Shown piece after piece: positions 1 to 9,236 of a stretch of 64,000 nt of DNA (positions are counted from its first letter, which is position 1; every line of letters starts with the position of its first letter). This stretch comes from Neobacillus ginsengisoli. Lineage in GTDB: Bacteria; Bacillota; Bacilli; Bacillales_B; DSM-18226. The notes under the pieces were generated by a model, which had not been told where the DNA came from, ran no database searches, and saw only the letters and a list, made by a program, of their open reading frames with translations. The stretch covers positions 688,090 through 752,089 of the forward strand of contig NZ_JAUSTW010000002.1 of NCBI RefSeq assembly GCF_030813055.1, given 5' to 3'. The position numbers and the translations under genes were made by a program.

Positions 1-1
1 T

Positions 2-865
2 ACGATGTATGATGATAATCCCGATTGGCGCTTATATTTTGGACTAATCCAAAATCTTTATCAAAATCATCCGGTCAAAATCGATATAGCCGGAACCATC
101 GAGTCTATTTCCCATATTACAAAGGATTGGCTTTACGAATGCTACAACACGTTTTATCATCCGAGCAACATGCTTTTGTTTATAGTTGGGCCTGTAGATC
201 CTGAAGTATATATGAATCAAGTGCGCGAAAACCAAGCGAAAAAAGAGTACAAAGATCAGCCTGAAATCAAACGTAAATTTGAGAATGAGCCGACTCAAGC
301 TGCCGAAAAGAAACAAGTGCTTGAAATGAATGTGCAAACGTCTAAATGCTTACTTGGTATTAAGGCAATGCATGTTGATCAAACAGGTGATAAGCTATTA
401 AAAAATGAGTTAACGATGAATGTCCTACTCGATTTACTTTTTGGTAAGAGCTCAGAAAACTATAATCAGCTCTATAATGAAGGGTTAATTGACGAAACTT
501 TCTCTTATGATTATACGCAAGAGCAGGGATTTGGGTTTGCAATGATTGGCGGGGATACCGGTGACGCGGATAAGTTAGCAGACAAACTTGAAAAAATGTT
601 GCTTGAGGCTAAAAAGGGGAGTGTCATTACGGAGGAGCAATTAGAAAGAGCGAAAAAGAAAAAAATTGGTTCATTTTTACGGGCCGTCAATTCACCTGAA
701 TATATTGCCAATCAATTTACTCGATATGCGTTTAACGATATGAACTTGTTTGATGTCGTCCCAACGCTCGAGAAAATTACTTTAAAAGATGTCCAATCAC
801 TGGCCTCAGAAGTTATTTCAGAAGAACGGTTTTCGGTATGTCAGGTAGTACCAAAGAAAAAATAA
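2..865 (+). CDS. ymfH: YmfH-like M16-family peptidase, C-terminal part (5' end outside window)
   Basis: Partial gene: the frame is open from the first bases of the window, so the true start lies upstream and the ATG at 5 is internal. About 287 codons remain of a family that is usually about 430 residues, so the N-terminal zinc-binding HxxEH part is not visible. The remaining sequence has the M16 C-terminal layout, with a CLLGIKA strand, a helix rich in QLYNEGLIDE, and a YIANQFTRYAF segment. In Bacillus ymfF and ymfH sit directly before ymfI, as here, and this synteny supports the assignment. M16 proteins of this pair are thought to process peptides, but the substrate is not known from sequence. 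Confidence 0.85.
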   Translation, partial: TMYDDNPDWRLYFGLIQNLYQNHPVKIDIAGTIESISHITKDWLYECYNTFYHPSNMLLFIVGPVDPEVYMNQVRENQAKKEYKDQPEIKRKFENEPTQAAEKKQVLEMNVQTSKCLLGIKAMHVDQTGDKLLKNELTMNVLLDLLFGKSSENYNQLYNEGLIDETFSYDYTQEQGFGFAMIGGDTGDADKLADKLEKMLLEAKKGSVITEEQLERAKKKKIGSFLRAVNSPEYIANQFTRYAFNDMNLFDVVPTLEKITLKDVQSLASEVISEERFSVCQVVPKKK

Positions 866-871
866 TAGAAG

Positions 872-900
872 AAAAAGCGTCGCTCGCCGGCGCTTTTTTT
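872..900 (+). terminator. Rho-independent terminator after ymfH
   Basis: An 11-bp stem (872-882 with 888-898, one G-T pair) closes a 5-nt loop and runs into seven T residues. It begins seven bases after the ymfH stop codon and separates ymfH from ymfI. Confidence 0.9.
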
Positions 901-941
901 ACATGGTAAAATAAAAGGATATTAGGGAAAGAGTGACTTAG

Positions 942-1664
942 ATGAAAAAATTTGCACTCATTACGGGTGCTAGCGGGGGCATTGGCCAATCTATTGCCTT
1001 ATTACTAGCTGAAAAAGGGTATCATTTATATTTACATTACAATAAAAATGAACAAGCAATGAAAGAATTATTGAATAATCTCCACCCATATGGCGGAGAA
1101 TATATGCCTATACTTGCGGACTTGGCAGAGGCTGATGGATACAAAAAGGTTTGTTCACAAATATTTTCTCTTGATGCAATCATTCATTGCGGCGGTAACA
1201 GCCATTATGGTCTTCTGGTTGATTTAAAACTAGAAGAAGCTGAATCGTTAATGAATGTGCACGTGTTAAATCCCCTAATGATTACGAAGGAATTACTTCC
1301 AAAATTTCTTACCAAAGGGTCCGGTAATATAATTGTGATTACTTCTATATGGGGACAAACAGGTGCCGCCTGTGAAGTCGCCTATTCAATGGCTAAAGGT
1401 GCACAAATTGCTTTTGTTAAGGCGTTGAGTAAAGAAGTAGCCCTTAATGGAATTCGAGTCAATGCCATTGCCCCGGGTGCCGTAGAAACCCCGATGATAG
1501 ACCGTTTTTCGGTTGAAGATAAGGAGCGTCTCAATGATGAAATTCCAATGGGCAGACTCGGTCACTCTGAGGAAATTGCTAAAGGAGTTTCATTTTTGTT
1601 ATCAGCAGAATCGTCCTATATTACAGGACAGGTCCTTGCGATAAATGGAGGCTGGTATACATAA
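942..1664 (+). CDS. ymfI: YmfI, SDR-family reductase (EF-P 5-aminopentanone reductase type)
   Basis: A 240-residue short-chain dehydrogenase. The N-terminal TGASGGIG glycine motif (about residues 8-15) binds NADP(H), the catalytic Tyr and Lys are in YSMAK (about residue 148), and the PG motif after the active site is IAPGAVETP. In B. subtilis the syntenic YmfI reduces the 5-aminopentanone modification on elongation factor P to 5-aminopentanol. By synteny and length the same role is inferred here, although sequence alone would also fit a FabG-like ketoreductase. The ATG is preceded by a modest GGGAAAG ribosome binding site. Confidence 0.85.
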   Translation: MKKFALITGASGGIGQSIALLLAEKGYHLYLHYNKNEQAMKELLNNLHPYGGEYMPILADLAEADGYKKVCSQIFSLDAIIHCGGNSHYGLLVDLKLEEAESLMNVHVLNPLMITKELLPKFLTKGSGNIIVITSIWGQTGAACEVAYSMAKGAQIAFVKALSKEVALNGIRVNAIAPGAVETPMIDRFSVEDKERLNDEIPMGRLGHSEEIAKGVSFLLSAESSYITGQVLAINGGWYT

Positions 1665-1741
1665 ATTTAAATTTTTAAATGAATATTTTCATTCCTCCTT
1701 TCGCACAATAATCTTGTACTATTATAAAGGAGGGTTAATAG

Positions 1742-1999
1742 ATGTCTGTTTTAGATAACTGGAAGCAGTGGGAAGATTTTTTAGCTGATCGTCTTCATCA
1801 TGCACAAAATGAGGGTATGAGTGAAGGAGCAATTAGTGGCCTAGCCACGCAAATTGGTGATTACTTGTCTAAGAATGTGGATCCAAAAAACGAGCAACAG
1901 AGAGTTCTTTCTGACCTTTGGTCAGTAGCAGATCCAGGTGAGCAGCAAGCTATCGCCAATATCATGGTAAAACTTATTCAGAATAACGGTAATCGTTAA
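1742..1999 (+). CDS. ymfJ: YmfJ, DUF3243 family protein
   Basis: An 85-residue soluble protein of the DUF3243 family, with no signal peptide or membrane segment. It is rich in acidic and amide residues (DNWKQWEDFLADRLHHA at the start). It has a strong AAAGGAGGG ribosome binding site seven bases before the ATG, and sits between ymfI and ymfK exactly as in other Bacillus genomes. Function is unknown. Identification rests on synteny, size and the DUF3243-like sequence. Confidence 0.85.
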   Translation: MSVLDNWKQWEDFLADRLHHAQNEGMSEGAISGLATQIGDYLSKNVDPKNEQQRVLSDLWSVADPGEQQAIANIMVKLIQNNGNR

Positions 2000-2029
2000 G
2001 AGAGAGGAAAGTCCTCTCTTCTTTTTTTC
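2000..2029 (+). terminator. Rho-independent terminator after ymfJ
   Basis: An 8-bp perfect stem (2001-2008 with 2012-2019) closes a 3-nt loop and is followed by CTTTTTTT. It starts directly after the ymfJ stop codon. Confidence 0.85.
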
Positions 2030-2171
2030 GTTCTTTAAATCTTTTGTTATATAAATGAATGTTCTCCTTGTTTTTGCTTTCATCTTCTAACAAAATCATT
2101 TATTATAAGGTTTAGATATGGTAATGTGAAAAAATTGTCGTTTTATGCGCTAAACTGAGGAGGTTTTTTTT

Positions 2172-2963
2172 ATGGAGAAAAAAGAATGGTATTTAGAATA
2201 TGAGATTCAAAAAAACCGTCCCGGTTTATTGGGCGACATTTCATCCCTCTTGGGAATGCTGTCAATTAATATTGTAACGATTAATGGAGTAGATGAAGGT
2301 AGACGCGGTTTGTTGATTTTAGCAAAAGATGATGACCAAATTAAACGGCTAGAGTCAATTTTACATACAATGGACACAATAAAAGTAATCAAGCTTAGAG
2401 AACCGAAACTTCGAGACAGGCTTGCCGTTCGACATGGCCGATATATTCAAAGAGATGCCGATGATAAAAAAACTTTTCGCTTTGTAAGGGATGAGCTTGG
2501 ATTATTAGTTGATTTTATGGCAGAATTGTTTAAGCAGGAAGGACATAAGCTGATAGGAATCCGAGGGATGCCGCGGGTTGGCAAAACAGAATCTCTTGTT
2601 GCAGCGAGTGTTTGTGCAAATAAACGCTGGTTATTTGTATCTTCTACCCTATTGAAACAAACCATACGAAATCAACTGATTGAGGACGAGTACAATGAGA
2701 ATAATCTATTCATACTTGACGGAATTGTCTCAACTAAACGGGCAAACGAGCGACATTGGCAGCTTGTTCGTGAGATTATGCGTATGCCGGCCATTAAAGT
2801 AATTGAGCATCCGGATATTTTTGTCCAAAATTCGGAATACTCATTGGAAGATTTTGATTATATTATCGAACTCAGAAATGATGCCGATGAAGAGATTACA
2901 TACGATGTGGTAGAGCAAAATGATTTGCTCTCCGGATCTGATTTTGGTAGTTTTGATTTTTGA
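2172..2963 (+). CDS. ymfK: YmfK, DUF3388 protein with ACT-like N-terminus and P-loop-like motif
   Basis: A 263-residue cytoplasmic protein in the ymfK position. Residues 1-75 look like an ACT-type ligand-binding fold: the start YEIQKNRPGLLGDISSLLG resembles the PGLL helix of ACT domains. Residues about 128-140 contain RGMPRVGKTES, which fits a Walker A pattern (GxxxxGKT/S), followed by hydrophobic strands, so the central part may bind a nucleotide. The C-terminus is acidic. The start is an ATG behind a strong AGGAGG site. Biochemical function is unknown. The next gene, rodZ, begins 21 bases downstream, so the two are probably cotranscribed. Confidence 0.8.
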   Translation: MEKKEWYLEYEIQKNRPGLLGDISSLLGMLSINIVTINGVDEGRRGLLILAKDDDQIKRLESILHTMDTIKVIKLREPKLRDRLAVRHGRYIQRDADDKKTFRFVRDELGLLVDFMAELFKQEGHKLIGIRGMPRVGKTESLVAASVCANKRWLFVSSTLLKQTIRNQLIEDEYNENNLFILDGIVSTKRANERHWQLVREIMRMPAIKVIEHPDIFVQNSEYSLEDFDYIIELRNDADEEITYDVVEQNDLLSGSDFGSFDF

Positions 2964-2983
2964 AAATTGGAAGGTGTTAAAAG

Positions 2984-3895
2984 GTGACTGAATTAGGGAA
3001 TCGATTAAAAGAAGCCCGATTAGCCAAAAATTTAAGCTTAGACGATGTTCAATCTATCACAAAAATTCAAAAGCGTTACTTAATAGGCATTGAAGAAGGC
3101 AACTATAGCAGTATGCCGGGTAATTTTTACGTGCGCGCCTTCATTAAGCAATATTCAGAAGCGCTTCAACTTGATCCTGATGAAATTTTTGAAACATATA
3201 AGAATGAAATTCCTGCAGCACTTAATGATGATTTACCAAATCAATTATCAAGGGTAAAAACGCGGAAAAACATTTCGGAAGGAAATTCGAAAATTTTTGA
3301 TGTTCTTCCAAAAATATTAATTGGAATATTCATTATTGGCGCTGCCAGCCTTTTATATTACTTCTTGACTCATCATGTGGGCAGTAAATCGAATCAAACG
3401 GCAAATCCGGGAAATGAGCAAGTGAAGTTTGCTAAATCTGCAGAGTTGGAAAAAGCTAAAACGAATACAACTGATAATGCTATAAAGAATAGCACTGCTA
3501 AAAACAATAATTCCGCTGCAATGCAAGATACGGGGAATACACAGGCTGCAGTTCCATCACCGCAAGAGTTAACAGTTGTCCAAAGTGTCGGCAAAAATTC
3601 CAGCTATGAATTAAAAAACGCTGATAAGTTTGTATTAAAATTGGTTTCAAAGGGTAAAACCTGGGTGAATATTAAAAATGGCAGCGGTCGCTCTTTTTTT
3701 AGTGGGACACTTACAACTACCGGAACTTCCAGCCAAACTGTTGATTTCACAAAGGAAGATAAAGCGGTAATTGTTGTAGGAAATGCAATCGATACGGACA
3801 TTTATGTAAATGACCAAAAGCTAGAGTATGCTATTGCACCGACTTCGGTGGTTAGTCAGAACGTAACGATTCAATTGGTTCCTAAGACCAAATAG
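2984..3895 (+). CDS. rodZ: RodZ (YmfM), cell-shape protein with HTH, one TM and DUF4115
   Basis: A 303-residue membrane protein starting with GTG. Residues 1-70 are an Xre-type helix-turn-helix (LGNRLKEARLAKNLSLDDV start, then IEEGNYSSMPG). A single membrane segment lies near residues 108-128 (ILIGIFIIGAASLLYYF). A low-complexity Asn/Thr/Ala linker follows, then a C-terminal DUF4115 beta domain. This is the standard RodZ architecture, linking MreB filaments inside the cell to the wall-synthesis machinery outside. It sits between ymfK and pgsA as in B. subtilis. Confidence 0.92.
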   Translation: MTELGNRLKEARLAKNLSLDDVQSITKIQKRYLIGIEEGNYSSMPGNFYVRAFIKQYSEALQLDPDEIFETYKNEIPAALNDDLPNQLSRVKTRKNISEGNSKIFDVLPKILIGIFIIGAASLLYYFLTHHVGSKSNQTANPGNEQVKFAKSAELEKAKTNTTDNAIKNSTAKNNNSAAMQDTGNTQAAVPSPQELTVVQSVGKNSSYELKNADKFVLKLVSKGKTWVNIKNGSGRSFFSGTLTTTGTSSQTVDFTKEDKAVIVVGNAIDTDIYVNDQKLEYAIAPTSVVSQNVTIQLVPKTK

Positions 3896-3917
3896 TCATC
3901 TATGGATGGCTATTTTT
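3890..3917 (+). terminator. Rho-independent terminator after rodZ
   Basis: An 11-bp stem (3890-3900 with 3905-3915, one T-G pair) with a 4-nt loop overlaps the rodZ stop codon and is followed by a short T run. Confidence 0.8.
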
Positions 3918-4023
3918 CACTGTTATTTTTTGAAGAACTGTTTAGCACCAAAATGAAAGCTTCTTGGTAATAAGCTTTTGCTAATTCCGTTGGGGCTTCT
4001 GCTTTTCTATAGGAGGAAATCGT

Positions 4024-4602
4024 ATGAATTTGCCAAATAAAATAACAGTTTCAAGAATTGTATTAATCCCATTATTCTTGATTGTTATGCTTGTTCCTTT
4101 TGATTGGGGTGACATTTATGTGCTGGGGGTCTACCTGCCTGTTACCCATCTTGCCGGAGCATTAATCTTTATAATCGCTGCTACGACCGATTGGATTGAC
4201 GGCTATTATGCAAGGAAACTAGACCTTGTGACTAATATGGGGAAATTCCTTGACCCGCTCGCCGATAAGCTACTTGTTTCCGCTGCTCTTATCGTTCTCG
4301 TAGAACTTGGATATGCTGCATCATGGATGGTTATTGTCATTATAAGCAGGGAATTTGCTGTAACAGGTCTTCGTCTATTGCTTGCAGGGGAAGGCGAGGT
4401 TGTAGCAGCTAATATGTTAGGGAAAATTAAAACATGGACGCAAATTATCGCGATTTCCGCACTTTTATTACATAATATACTATTTGAAATGTTTTCATTA
4501 CCCTTTGCCAATATAGCTTTATGGGTGGCCTTAATCTTTACGATTTGGTCTGGCTGGGATTATTTTGCCAAGAATAGTCATGTATTTAAAAACTCTAAAT
4601 AG
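4024..4602 (+). CDS. pgsA: CDP-diacylglycerol-glycerol-3-phosphate 3-phosphatidyltransferase
   Basis: A 192-residue integral membrane enzyme. It makes phosphatidylglycerol phosphate from CDP-diacylglycerol and glycerol 3-phosphate, the committed step to phosphatidylglycerol and cardiolipin. The CDP-alcohol phosphotransferase signature is complete: DWIDGYYAR, eight residues, then GKFLDPLAD (about residues 57-82), with all catalytic aspartates present. Several hydrophobic helices surround it. The start ATG follows an AGGAGG site, and the gene lies 45 bases before cinA. Confidence 0.95.
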   Translation: MNLPNKITVSRIVLIPLFLIVMLVPFDWGDIYVLGVYLPVTHLAGALIFIIAATTDWIDGYYARKLDLVTNMGKFLDPLADKLLVSAALIVLVELGYAASWMVIVIISREFAVTGLRLLLAGEGEVVAANMLGKIKTWTQIIAISALLLHNILFEMFSLPFANIALWVALIFTIWSGWDYFAKNSHVFKNSK

Positions 4603-4647
4603 GACTTTTAACGCCTCTGCTTGGATTTAATTTAGGAGTGATGAATC

Positions 4648-5901
4648 ATGAATGCTGAAATTATTGCCGTTGGCTCAGAGTTATTATTAGGACAGATTGT
4701 TAATACGAACGCTCGTTTTTTGTCACAGCAATTAGCTGTTCTGGGGATAAATGTTTATTATCATACGGTTGTCGGCGACAACCCTGACCGACTTAAATCA
4801 GCAATTGAAATTGCGGAACAGCGTTCCAATCTTATTATTTTTACCGGGGGACTCGGGCCGACTAAAGATGATTTGACAAAGGAAACAATTGCCCGTCACA
4901 TCGGAAAAAATCTTGTTATGGATCAAACGGCTTTAGAATCGATTGAGCACTATTTCAAAAAGACCAATCGTATCATGACAGAAAACAATCGTAAGCAGGC
5001 TCTTGTATTAGAAGGCTCTAAAATCCTTCCTAATGATCATGGAATGGCTCCGGGGATGGTTGTTGAAGGTGATGGCATTATCTATATGCTGCTGCCCGGT
5101 CCGCCAAAGGAAATGGAACCGATGTTCAGCCAATACGGTGCCAACGCTATTAGCCTGCAATACGATGCTAAAGAGAAAATTGTTTCAAGAGTGTTAAGAT
5201 TTTTCGGTATCGGTGAAGCGGCATTGGAGACAGAAATTATTGATCTAATTGATAATCAAAGCAATCCAACGATTGCTCCGCTTGCAGGTGATAGTGAGGT
5301 CACATTAAGACTTACTGCGAAGCATATTGACCCGGATTCAGCAAACACTATGCTTGATGAAGTAGAAAAGGCGATAAATAAACGGGTAGGTAAGTTTTTC
5401 TACGGGTACGATAATACTTCACTTATGAAAGAGTTGACAAAATGTTTAAAAAACAAAAACCTGACATTAGCGGCTGCTGAAAGCTTAACAGGCGGTTTGT
5501 TTCAGGAAGAGTTAACTGGAATTCCGGGTGCAAGCTCTGTGTTAAAAGGCGGAGTTGTCTGTTATTCACCTGAAGTGAAGCAGCAGGTTTTAGGAGTAAA
5601 ACAAGAAACGATTGAAAAGTACGGTGTCGTAAGTGAACAATGTGCGATAGAATTGGCTGAAAATGCAGCAGGATTGATTTCCACTGATATTGGAATTAGT
5701 TTCACTGGGGTGGCAGGTCCTGATGAGCTTGAAGGCAAGCCGGTAGGCACTGTTTATATCGGGATTGCAATTAAAGGTAGGCCGACAATCGTAGAAAAGC
5801 TCAATCTCGGCGGCACAAGGGCTGCTAATCGTATTCGTTCAGTGAAATTTGGCTGTTACTTTTTACTGCGTTATTTAAAAGAATCACAGAATGCTAACTA
5901 A
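4648..5901 (+). CDS. cinA: CinA, competence/damage-inducible protein
   Basis: A 417-residue two-domain protein. The N-terminal half (about 1-170) is a MoCF-biosynthesis fold, with [16 protein letters not shown] at the start and GGLGPTKDD and LLPGPPKEM motifs. The C-terminal half (about 255-412) is the CinA/PncC amidohydrolase domain, with AAAESLTGG and FTGVAGPD. The family acts on pyridine nucleotides (ADP-ribose pyrophosphatase and NMN deamidase activities are known). In competent Gram-positives it is induced with recA. The start ATG has a TTAGGAGTG site. recA lies 309 bases downstream, behind its own promoter. Confidence 0.93.
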   Translation: MNAEIIAVGSELLLGQIVNTNARFLSQQLAVLGINVYYHTVVGDNPDRLKSAIEIAEQRSNLIIFTGGLGPTKDDLTKETIARHIGKNLVMDQTALESIEHYFKKTNRIMTENNRKQALVLEGSKILPNDHGMAPGMVVEGDGIIYMLLPGPPKEMEPMFSQYGANAISLQYDAKEKIVSRVLRFFGIGEAALETEIIDLIDNQSNPTIAPLAGDSEVTLRLTAKHIDPDSANTMLDEVEKAINKRVGKFFYGYDNTSLMKELTKCLKNKNLTLAAAESLTGGLFQEELTGIPGASSVLKGGVVCYSPEVKQQVLGVKQETIEKYGVVSEQCAIELAENAAGLISTDIGISFTGVAGPDELEGKPVGTVYIGIAIKGRPTIVEKLNLGGTRAANRIRSVKFGCYFLLRYLKESQNAN

Positions 5902-5921
5902 GCGTTCTGTGATTTTTTTTG
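5882..5921 (+). terminator. Rho-independent terminator after cinA
   Basis: A 14-bp stem with one T-G pair (5882-5895 with 5901-5914) overlaps the end of cinA and is followed by a run of T residues. Confidence 0.88.
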
Positions 5922-5999
5922 AGTCAAATTCCATTATAAAGATCGCTTTAATGAGTCACTTTATTGGTATTAATAAAGTTATTTGACAATTTAAGATAA

Positions 6000-6036
6000 T
6001 GTCAATTTCCAGTATAAAAAAATATGGAAATTGACA
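6000..6036. repeat. 12-bp perfect inverted repeat in the cinA-recA gap
   Basis: TGTCAATTTCCA (6000-6011) is matched by its exact complement at 6025-6036 across a 13-nt A/T-rich centre. It lies upstream of the recA promoter and LexA box. It could be a protein-binding dyad or a stem in a longer cinA transcript. No T run follows, so it is not a typical terminator. Confidence 0.6.
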
Positions 6037-6088
6037 AAAATCAGGCTGAAAAGCTTGTTTTAACATAGTAAATACCTTTCAAAACAAT

Positions 6089-6102
6089 CGAATGAATGTT
6101 CG
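6089..6102 (+). promoter_or_regulatory. LexA (SOS) box upstream of recA
   Basis: CGAATGAATGTTCG matches the Bacillus LexA consensus CGAACRNRYGTTCG at 13 of 14 positions (T for C at position 5). It ends nine bases before the recA -35 element, where bound LexA would hinder RNA polymerase. Confidence 0.85.
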
Positions 6103-6111
6103 ATTTTTTAC

Positions 6112-6140
6112 TCGACAAAAAGCTAAAAAGAGGTTATATT
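6112..6140 (+). promoter_or_regulatory. Sigma-A promoter of recA
   Basis: TCGACA (6112-6117), a 17-bp spacer and TATATT (6135-6140). It lies directly downstream of the LexA box and 70 bases before the recA start codon. Confidence 0.7.
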
Positions 6141-6210
6141 ATTTATAGGTTCATTTTAATAGATTGAGGCAATTATTTTGTGTTTATATAAATGAAGGAG
6201 GAACTAATTA

Positions 6211-7251
6211 GTGAGTGATCGTAAAGCCGCCTTAGAAATGGCGTTAAAACAAATTGAAAAACAATTTGGTAAAGGTTCCATTATGAAAATGGGAGAGCAA
6301 ACGGAAACTAGAATTTCTACTGTTCCGAGCGGCTCTTTAGCTCTTGATTCAGCACTTGGTGTTGGCGGATATCCTAGAGGACGGATAATTGAGATCTATG
6401 GACCGGAAAGTTCCGGTAAAACAACTGTTGCCCTGCATGCAATTGCAGAAGTACAGGCAGCAGGAGGACAAGCTGCATTTATCGATGCAGAGCACGCGCT
6501 TGATCCAACATATGCACAAAAATTAGGCGTTAACATTGATGAGTTATTATTGTCCCAACCGGACACCGGTGAACAAGGTTTGGAAATCGCTGAGGCACTT
6601 GTGCGAAGCGGTGCAGTAGATATTATTGTCATCGACTCTGTAGCGGCGTTAGTTCCTAAGGCAGAAATTGAAGGTGAAATGGGAGATGCACATGTAGGTT
6701 TACAGGCTCGCTTAATGTCCCAGGCACTTCGTAAGCTTTCCGGTGCGATTAACAAATCGAAAACAATCGCTGTCTTTATTAACCAAATCCGTGAAAAAGT
6801 TGGAGTTATGTTTGGAAACCCCGAGACAACACCAGGTGGACGCGCTTTAAAATTCTACTCGACTATTCGACTTGAAGTCCGTCGTGCAGAAACACTAAAG
6901 CAAGGAAATGACATGGTAGGAAACAAAACAAAAATTAAAGTTGTTAAAAATAAAGTCGCTCCACCTTTCCGAGTAGCTGAAGTGGATATAATGTATGGTG
7001 AAGGTATATCTAAAGAAGGCGAGACCATTGACCTTGGAGCTGAATTAGATATCGTTCAAAAAAGCGGTTCCTGGTATTCTTATAATGAAGAACGCCTTGG
7101 TCAGGGACGGGAAAATGCAAAGCAGTTTTTGAAAGAAAACCCAAGTATTCGCCTTGAAATTCAACAAAAAATTCGTGAGCATTATGGTTTAGACGGTGAA
7201 AAAACTGTCACGGAAACGGACGATGATGATCAATTTGAATTACTTGACTAA
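6211..7251 (+). CDS. recA: RecA recombinase
   Basis: A 346-residue RecA, close to the usual Bacillus length, with no intein. The Walker A motif GPESSGKT is at about 64-71, Walker B is [11 protein letters not shown] (about 139-149), and the C-terminus is the usual acidic tail. It forms the ATP-dependent filament on single-stranded DNA for homologous recombination and LexA autocleavage. The start is GTG, fixed by an AAGGAGG site at 6195-6201. The LexA box upstream predicts SOS induction. Confidence 0.98.
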   Translation: MSDRKAALEMALKQIEKQFGKGSIMKMGEQTETRISTVPSGSLALDSALGVGGYPRGRIIEIYGPESSGKTTVALHAIAEVQAAGGQAAFIDAEHALDPTYAQKLGVNIDELLLSQPDTGEQGLEIAEALVRSGAVDIIVIDSVAALVPKAEIEGEMGDAHVGLQARLMSQALRKLSGAINKSKTIAVFINQIREKVGVMFGNPETTPGGRALKFYSTIRLEVRRAETLKQGNDMVGNKTKIKVVKNKVAPPFRVAEVDIMYGEGISKEGETIDLGAELDIVQKSGSWYSYNEERLGQGRENAKQFLKENPSIRLEIQQKIREHYGLDGEKTVTETDDDDQFELLD

Positions 7252-7258
7252 AAACCTC

Positions 7259-7292
7259 GAGCAAAGCCCCTTGTCGGGTTTTGCTCTTTTTT
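7259..7292 (+). terminator. Rho-independent terminator after recA
   Basis: An 11-bp stem (7259-7269 with 7276-7286, one G-T pair), a 6-nt loop and a six-T run shortly after the recA stop. Confidence 0.9.
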
Positions 7293-7406
7293 GATAAAAT
7301 GTATTTTTATGCAAATTAATTTATTATTACACATTATAAAAACCGTCAGAAATCGTGAATATGTGAACAAATTCGAAATATTTCAAAAAGCTAACAGGAC
7401 TTACCC

Positions 7407-7435
7407 TTGACAATGAATATACACACATTTACAAT
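7407..7435 (+). promoter_or_regulatory. Sigma-A promoter of rny
   Basis: A perfect TTGACA (7407-7412), a 17-bp spacer and TACAAT (7430-7435). The transcript would have a leader of about 130 nt before the rny start. The rest of the 318-bp recA-rny gap is A/T-rich, and I see no further feature in it. Confidence 0.75.
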
Positions 7436-7570
7436 TAACATGTATATTTTACATTTTTGTTAATATTACAAAGTAAAAAGCCTTGGTGCTTGCTGTATGT
7501 TGAGTCTAAACAATGTACATGCCGACACTTAAAAAAGTAACAAAAGTTCATAGCAAGAGGAGGTGTAACG

Positions 7571-9130
7571 ATGGAACCTATTACAATCATCTCCATTTTG
7601 CTTGGCCTTATCGTCGGTGCCGTTGTTGGCTATTTTATTCGTAAATCCATTGCTGAAGCAAAAATTGCCGGAGCAAAGAATGCTGCAGAGCAAATCCTTG
7701 AAGATGCAAAACGTGATGCTGACTCATTGAAGAAAGAAGCTTTGCTGGAGGCAAAGGATGAAATTCACAAGCTTCGTACAGAAGCTGAACGTGAGGTTCG
7801 TGAACGAAGAAATGAACTGCAAAAACAAGAAAACCGTTTACTGCAAAGAGAAGAGAATTTAGATCGAAAAGATGAAACGTTAAATAAACGTGAGAGTCTT
7901 TTAGAAAAGAAGGATGATTCTCTTAACCAAAGACAACAGCATATTGAAGAGATGGAAAGCAAAGTGGACGAGTTGGTACGATTACAACAGACTGAACTCG
8001 AACGAATTTCGAGCTTGACGCGTGATGAAGCAAAGGCGATCATTATAGAGCGTACCGAGCAGGAACTTTCTGTTGATACTGCGATTATGATCAAGGAAAG
8101 TGAAAACCGCGCCAAAGAAGAAGCTGATAAGAAGGCGAAGGAAATTCTATCATTGGCAATCCAGCGTTGCGCTGCTGACCATGTTGCGGAAACGACTGTC
8201 TCTGTAGTCAACCTTCCAAATGATGAAATGAAAGGCCGAATTATTGGCCGTGAAGGACGAAATATCCGTACCCTTGAGACACTTACAGGAATTGATTTGA
8301 TTATTGATGATACTCCTGAAGCTGTCATTCTTTCAGGTTTTGACCCAATACGTCGTGAAACAGCCCGCTTAGCGCTGGAAAAACTAGTACAAGACGGACG
8401 TATTCATCCTGCCCGTATTGAGGAAATGGTTGAAAAATCCCGTCGTGAAGTGGATGAGTATATTCGAGAAGTTGGTGAACAAACAACATTTGAAGTTGGT
8501 GTACATGGACTTCATCCGGATTTAATCAAAATTCTTGGCCGCTTAAAGTACCGTACAAGCTACGGACAAAATGTTTTAAAACACTCAATGGAGGTTGCAC
8601 AGCTTTCGGGCTTGCTTGCAGCTGAGCTTGGTGAGGATGAAACATTGGCCCGTCGTGCGGGATTATTACACGATATCGGAAAAGCCATCGACCATGAAGT
8701 GGAAGGCAGCCATGTTGAGATTGGTGTTGAGCTAGCGACAAAATACAAGGAACACCCAGTGGTTATTAACAGTATTGCTTCTCACCATGGGGATACTGAA
8801 CCAACATCTATAATTGCTGTTTTGGTTGCTGCTGCTGACGCTTTATCAGCCGCGAGACCGGGTGCACGTAGTGAGACTCTCGAAAACTATATCCGCCGTC
8901 TTGAAAAGCTGGAAGAGATTTCTGAGTCGTATGAAGGTGTTGAAAAGTCGTTTGCGATTCAAGCAGGTCGTGAAGTGCGCATCATTGTAAGACCGGATGC
9001 CATTGATGATCTAGCTGCACATCGTTTAGCACGTGATATTCGTAAGAGAATTGAAGAAGAGCTAGATTATCCCGGACATATTAAAGTGACAGTGATCCGT
9101 GAAACACGGGCTGTGGAATATGCGAAATAA
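7571..9130 (+). CDS. rny: Ribonuclease Y
   Basis: A 519-residue RNase Y (YmdA), the membrane-anchored endoribonuclease that starts bulk mRNA turnover. Residues 5-24 form one membrane anchor ([18 protein letters not shown]). Residues about 30-200 are a long charged coiled coil. A KH domain follows ([15 protein letters not shown], about 219-233). The HD phosphodiesterase domain carries [12 protein letters not shown] (about 363-374). Length matches the family (520 in B. subtilis). The start has an AGAGGAGGTG site. Confidence 0.97.
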   Translation: MEPITIISILLGLIVGAVVGYFIRKSIAEAKIAGAKNAAEQILEDAKRDADSLKKEALLEAKDEIHKLRTEAEREVRERRNELQKQENRLLQREENLDRKDETLNKRESLLEKKDDSLNQRQQHIEEMESKVDELVRLQQTELERISSLTRDEAKAIIIERTEQELSVDTAIMIKESENRAKEEADKKAKEILSLAIQRCAADHVAETTVSVVNLPNDEMKGRIIGREGRNIRTLETLTGIDLIIDDTPEAVILSGFDPIRRETARLALEKLVQDGRIHPARIEEMVEKSRREVDEYIREVGEQTTFEVGVHGLHPDLIKILGRLKYRTSYGQNVLKHSMEVAQLSGLLAAELGEDETLARRAGLLHDIGKAIDHEVEGSHVEIGVELATKYKEHPVVINSIASHHGDTEPTSIIAVLVAAADALSAARPGARSETLENYIRRLEKLEEISESYEGVEKSFAIQAGREVRIIVRPDAIDDLAAHRLARDIRKRIEEELDYPGHIKVTVIRETRAVEYAK

Positions 9131-9160
9131 AGCGGTGCGTATGCACCGCTTTATTTTTTT
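9126..9160 (+). terminator. Rho-independent terminator after rny
   Basis: A 13-bp perfect stem (9126-9138 with 9143-9155), a GTAT loop and a T run. The stem overlaps the rny stop codon. Confidence 0.93.
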
Positions 9161-9236
9161 AAGGACTATAACGGTTAATTTATATGCCATGTGATACAAT
9201 TTAAACAGATAGGTCATAATCGGAAAGGGTAAAGAC

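Noticed and set aside
7765..8328. A 187-codon open frame antisense to rny.
   Set aside because: It lies fully inside the conserved RNase Y coding sequence, is Ser/Arg-rich from reverse reading of coiled-coil codons, and has no ribosome binding site.
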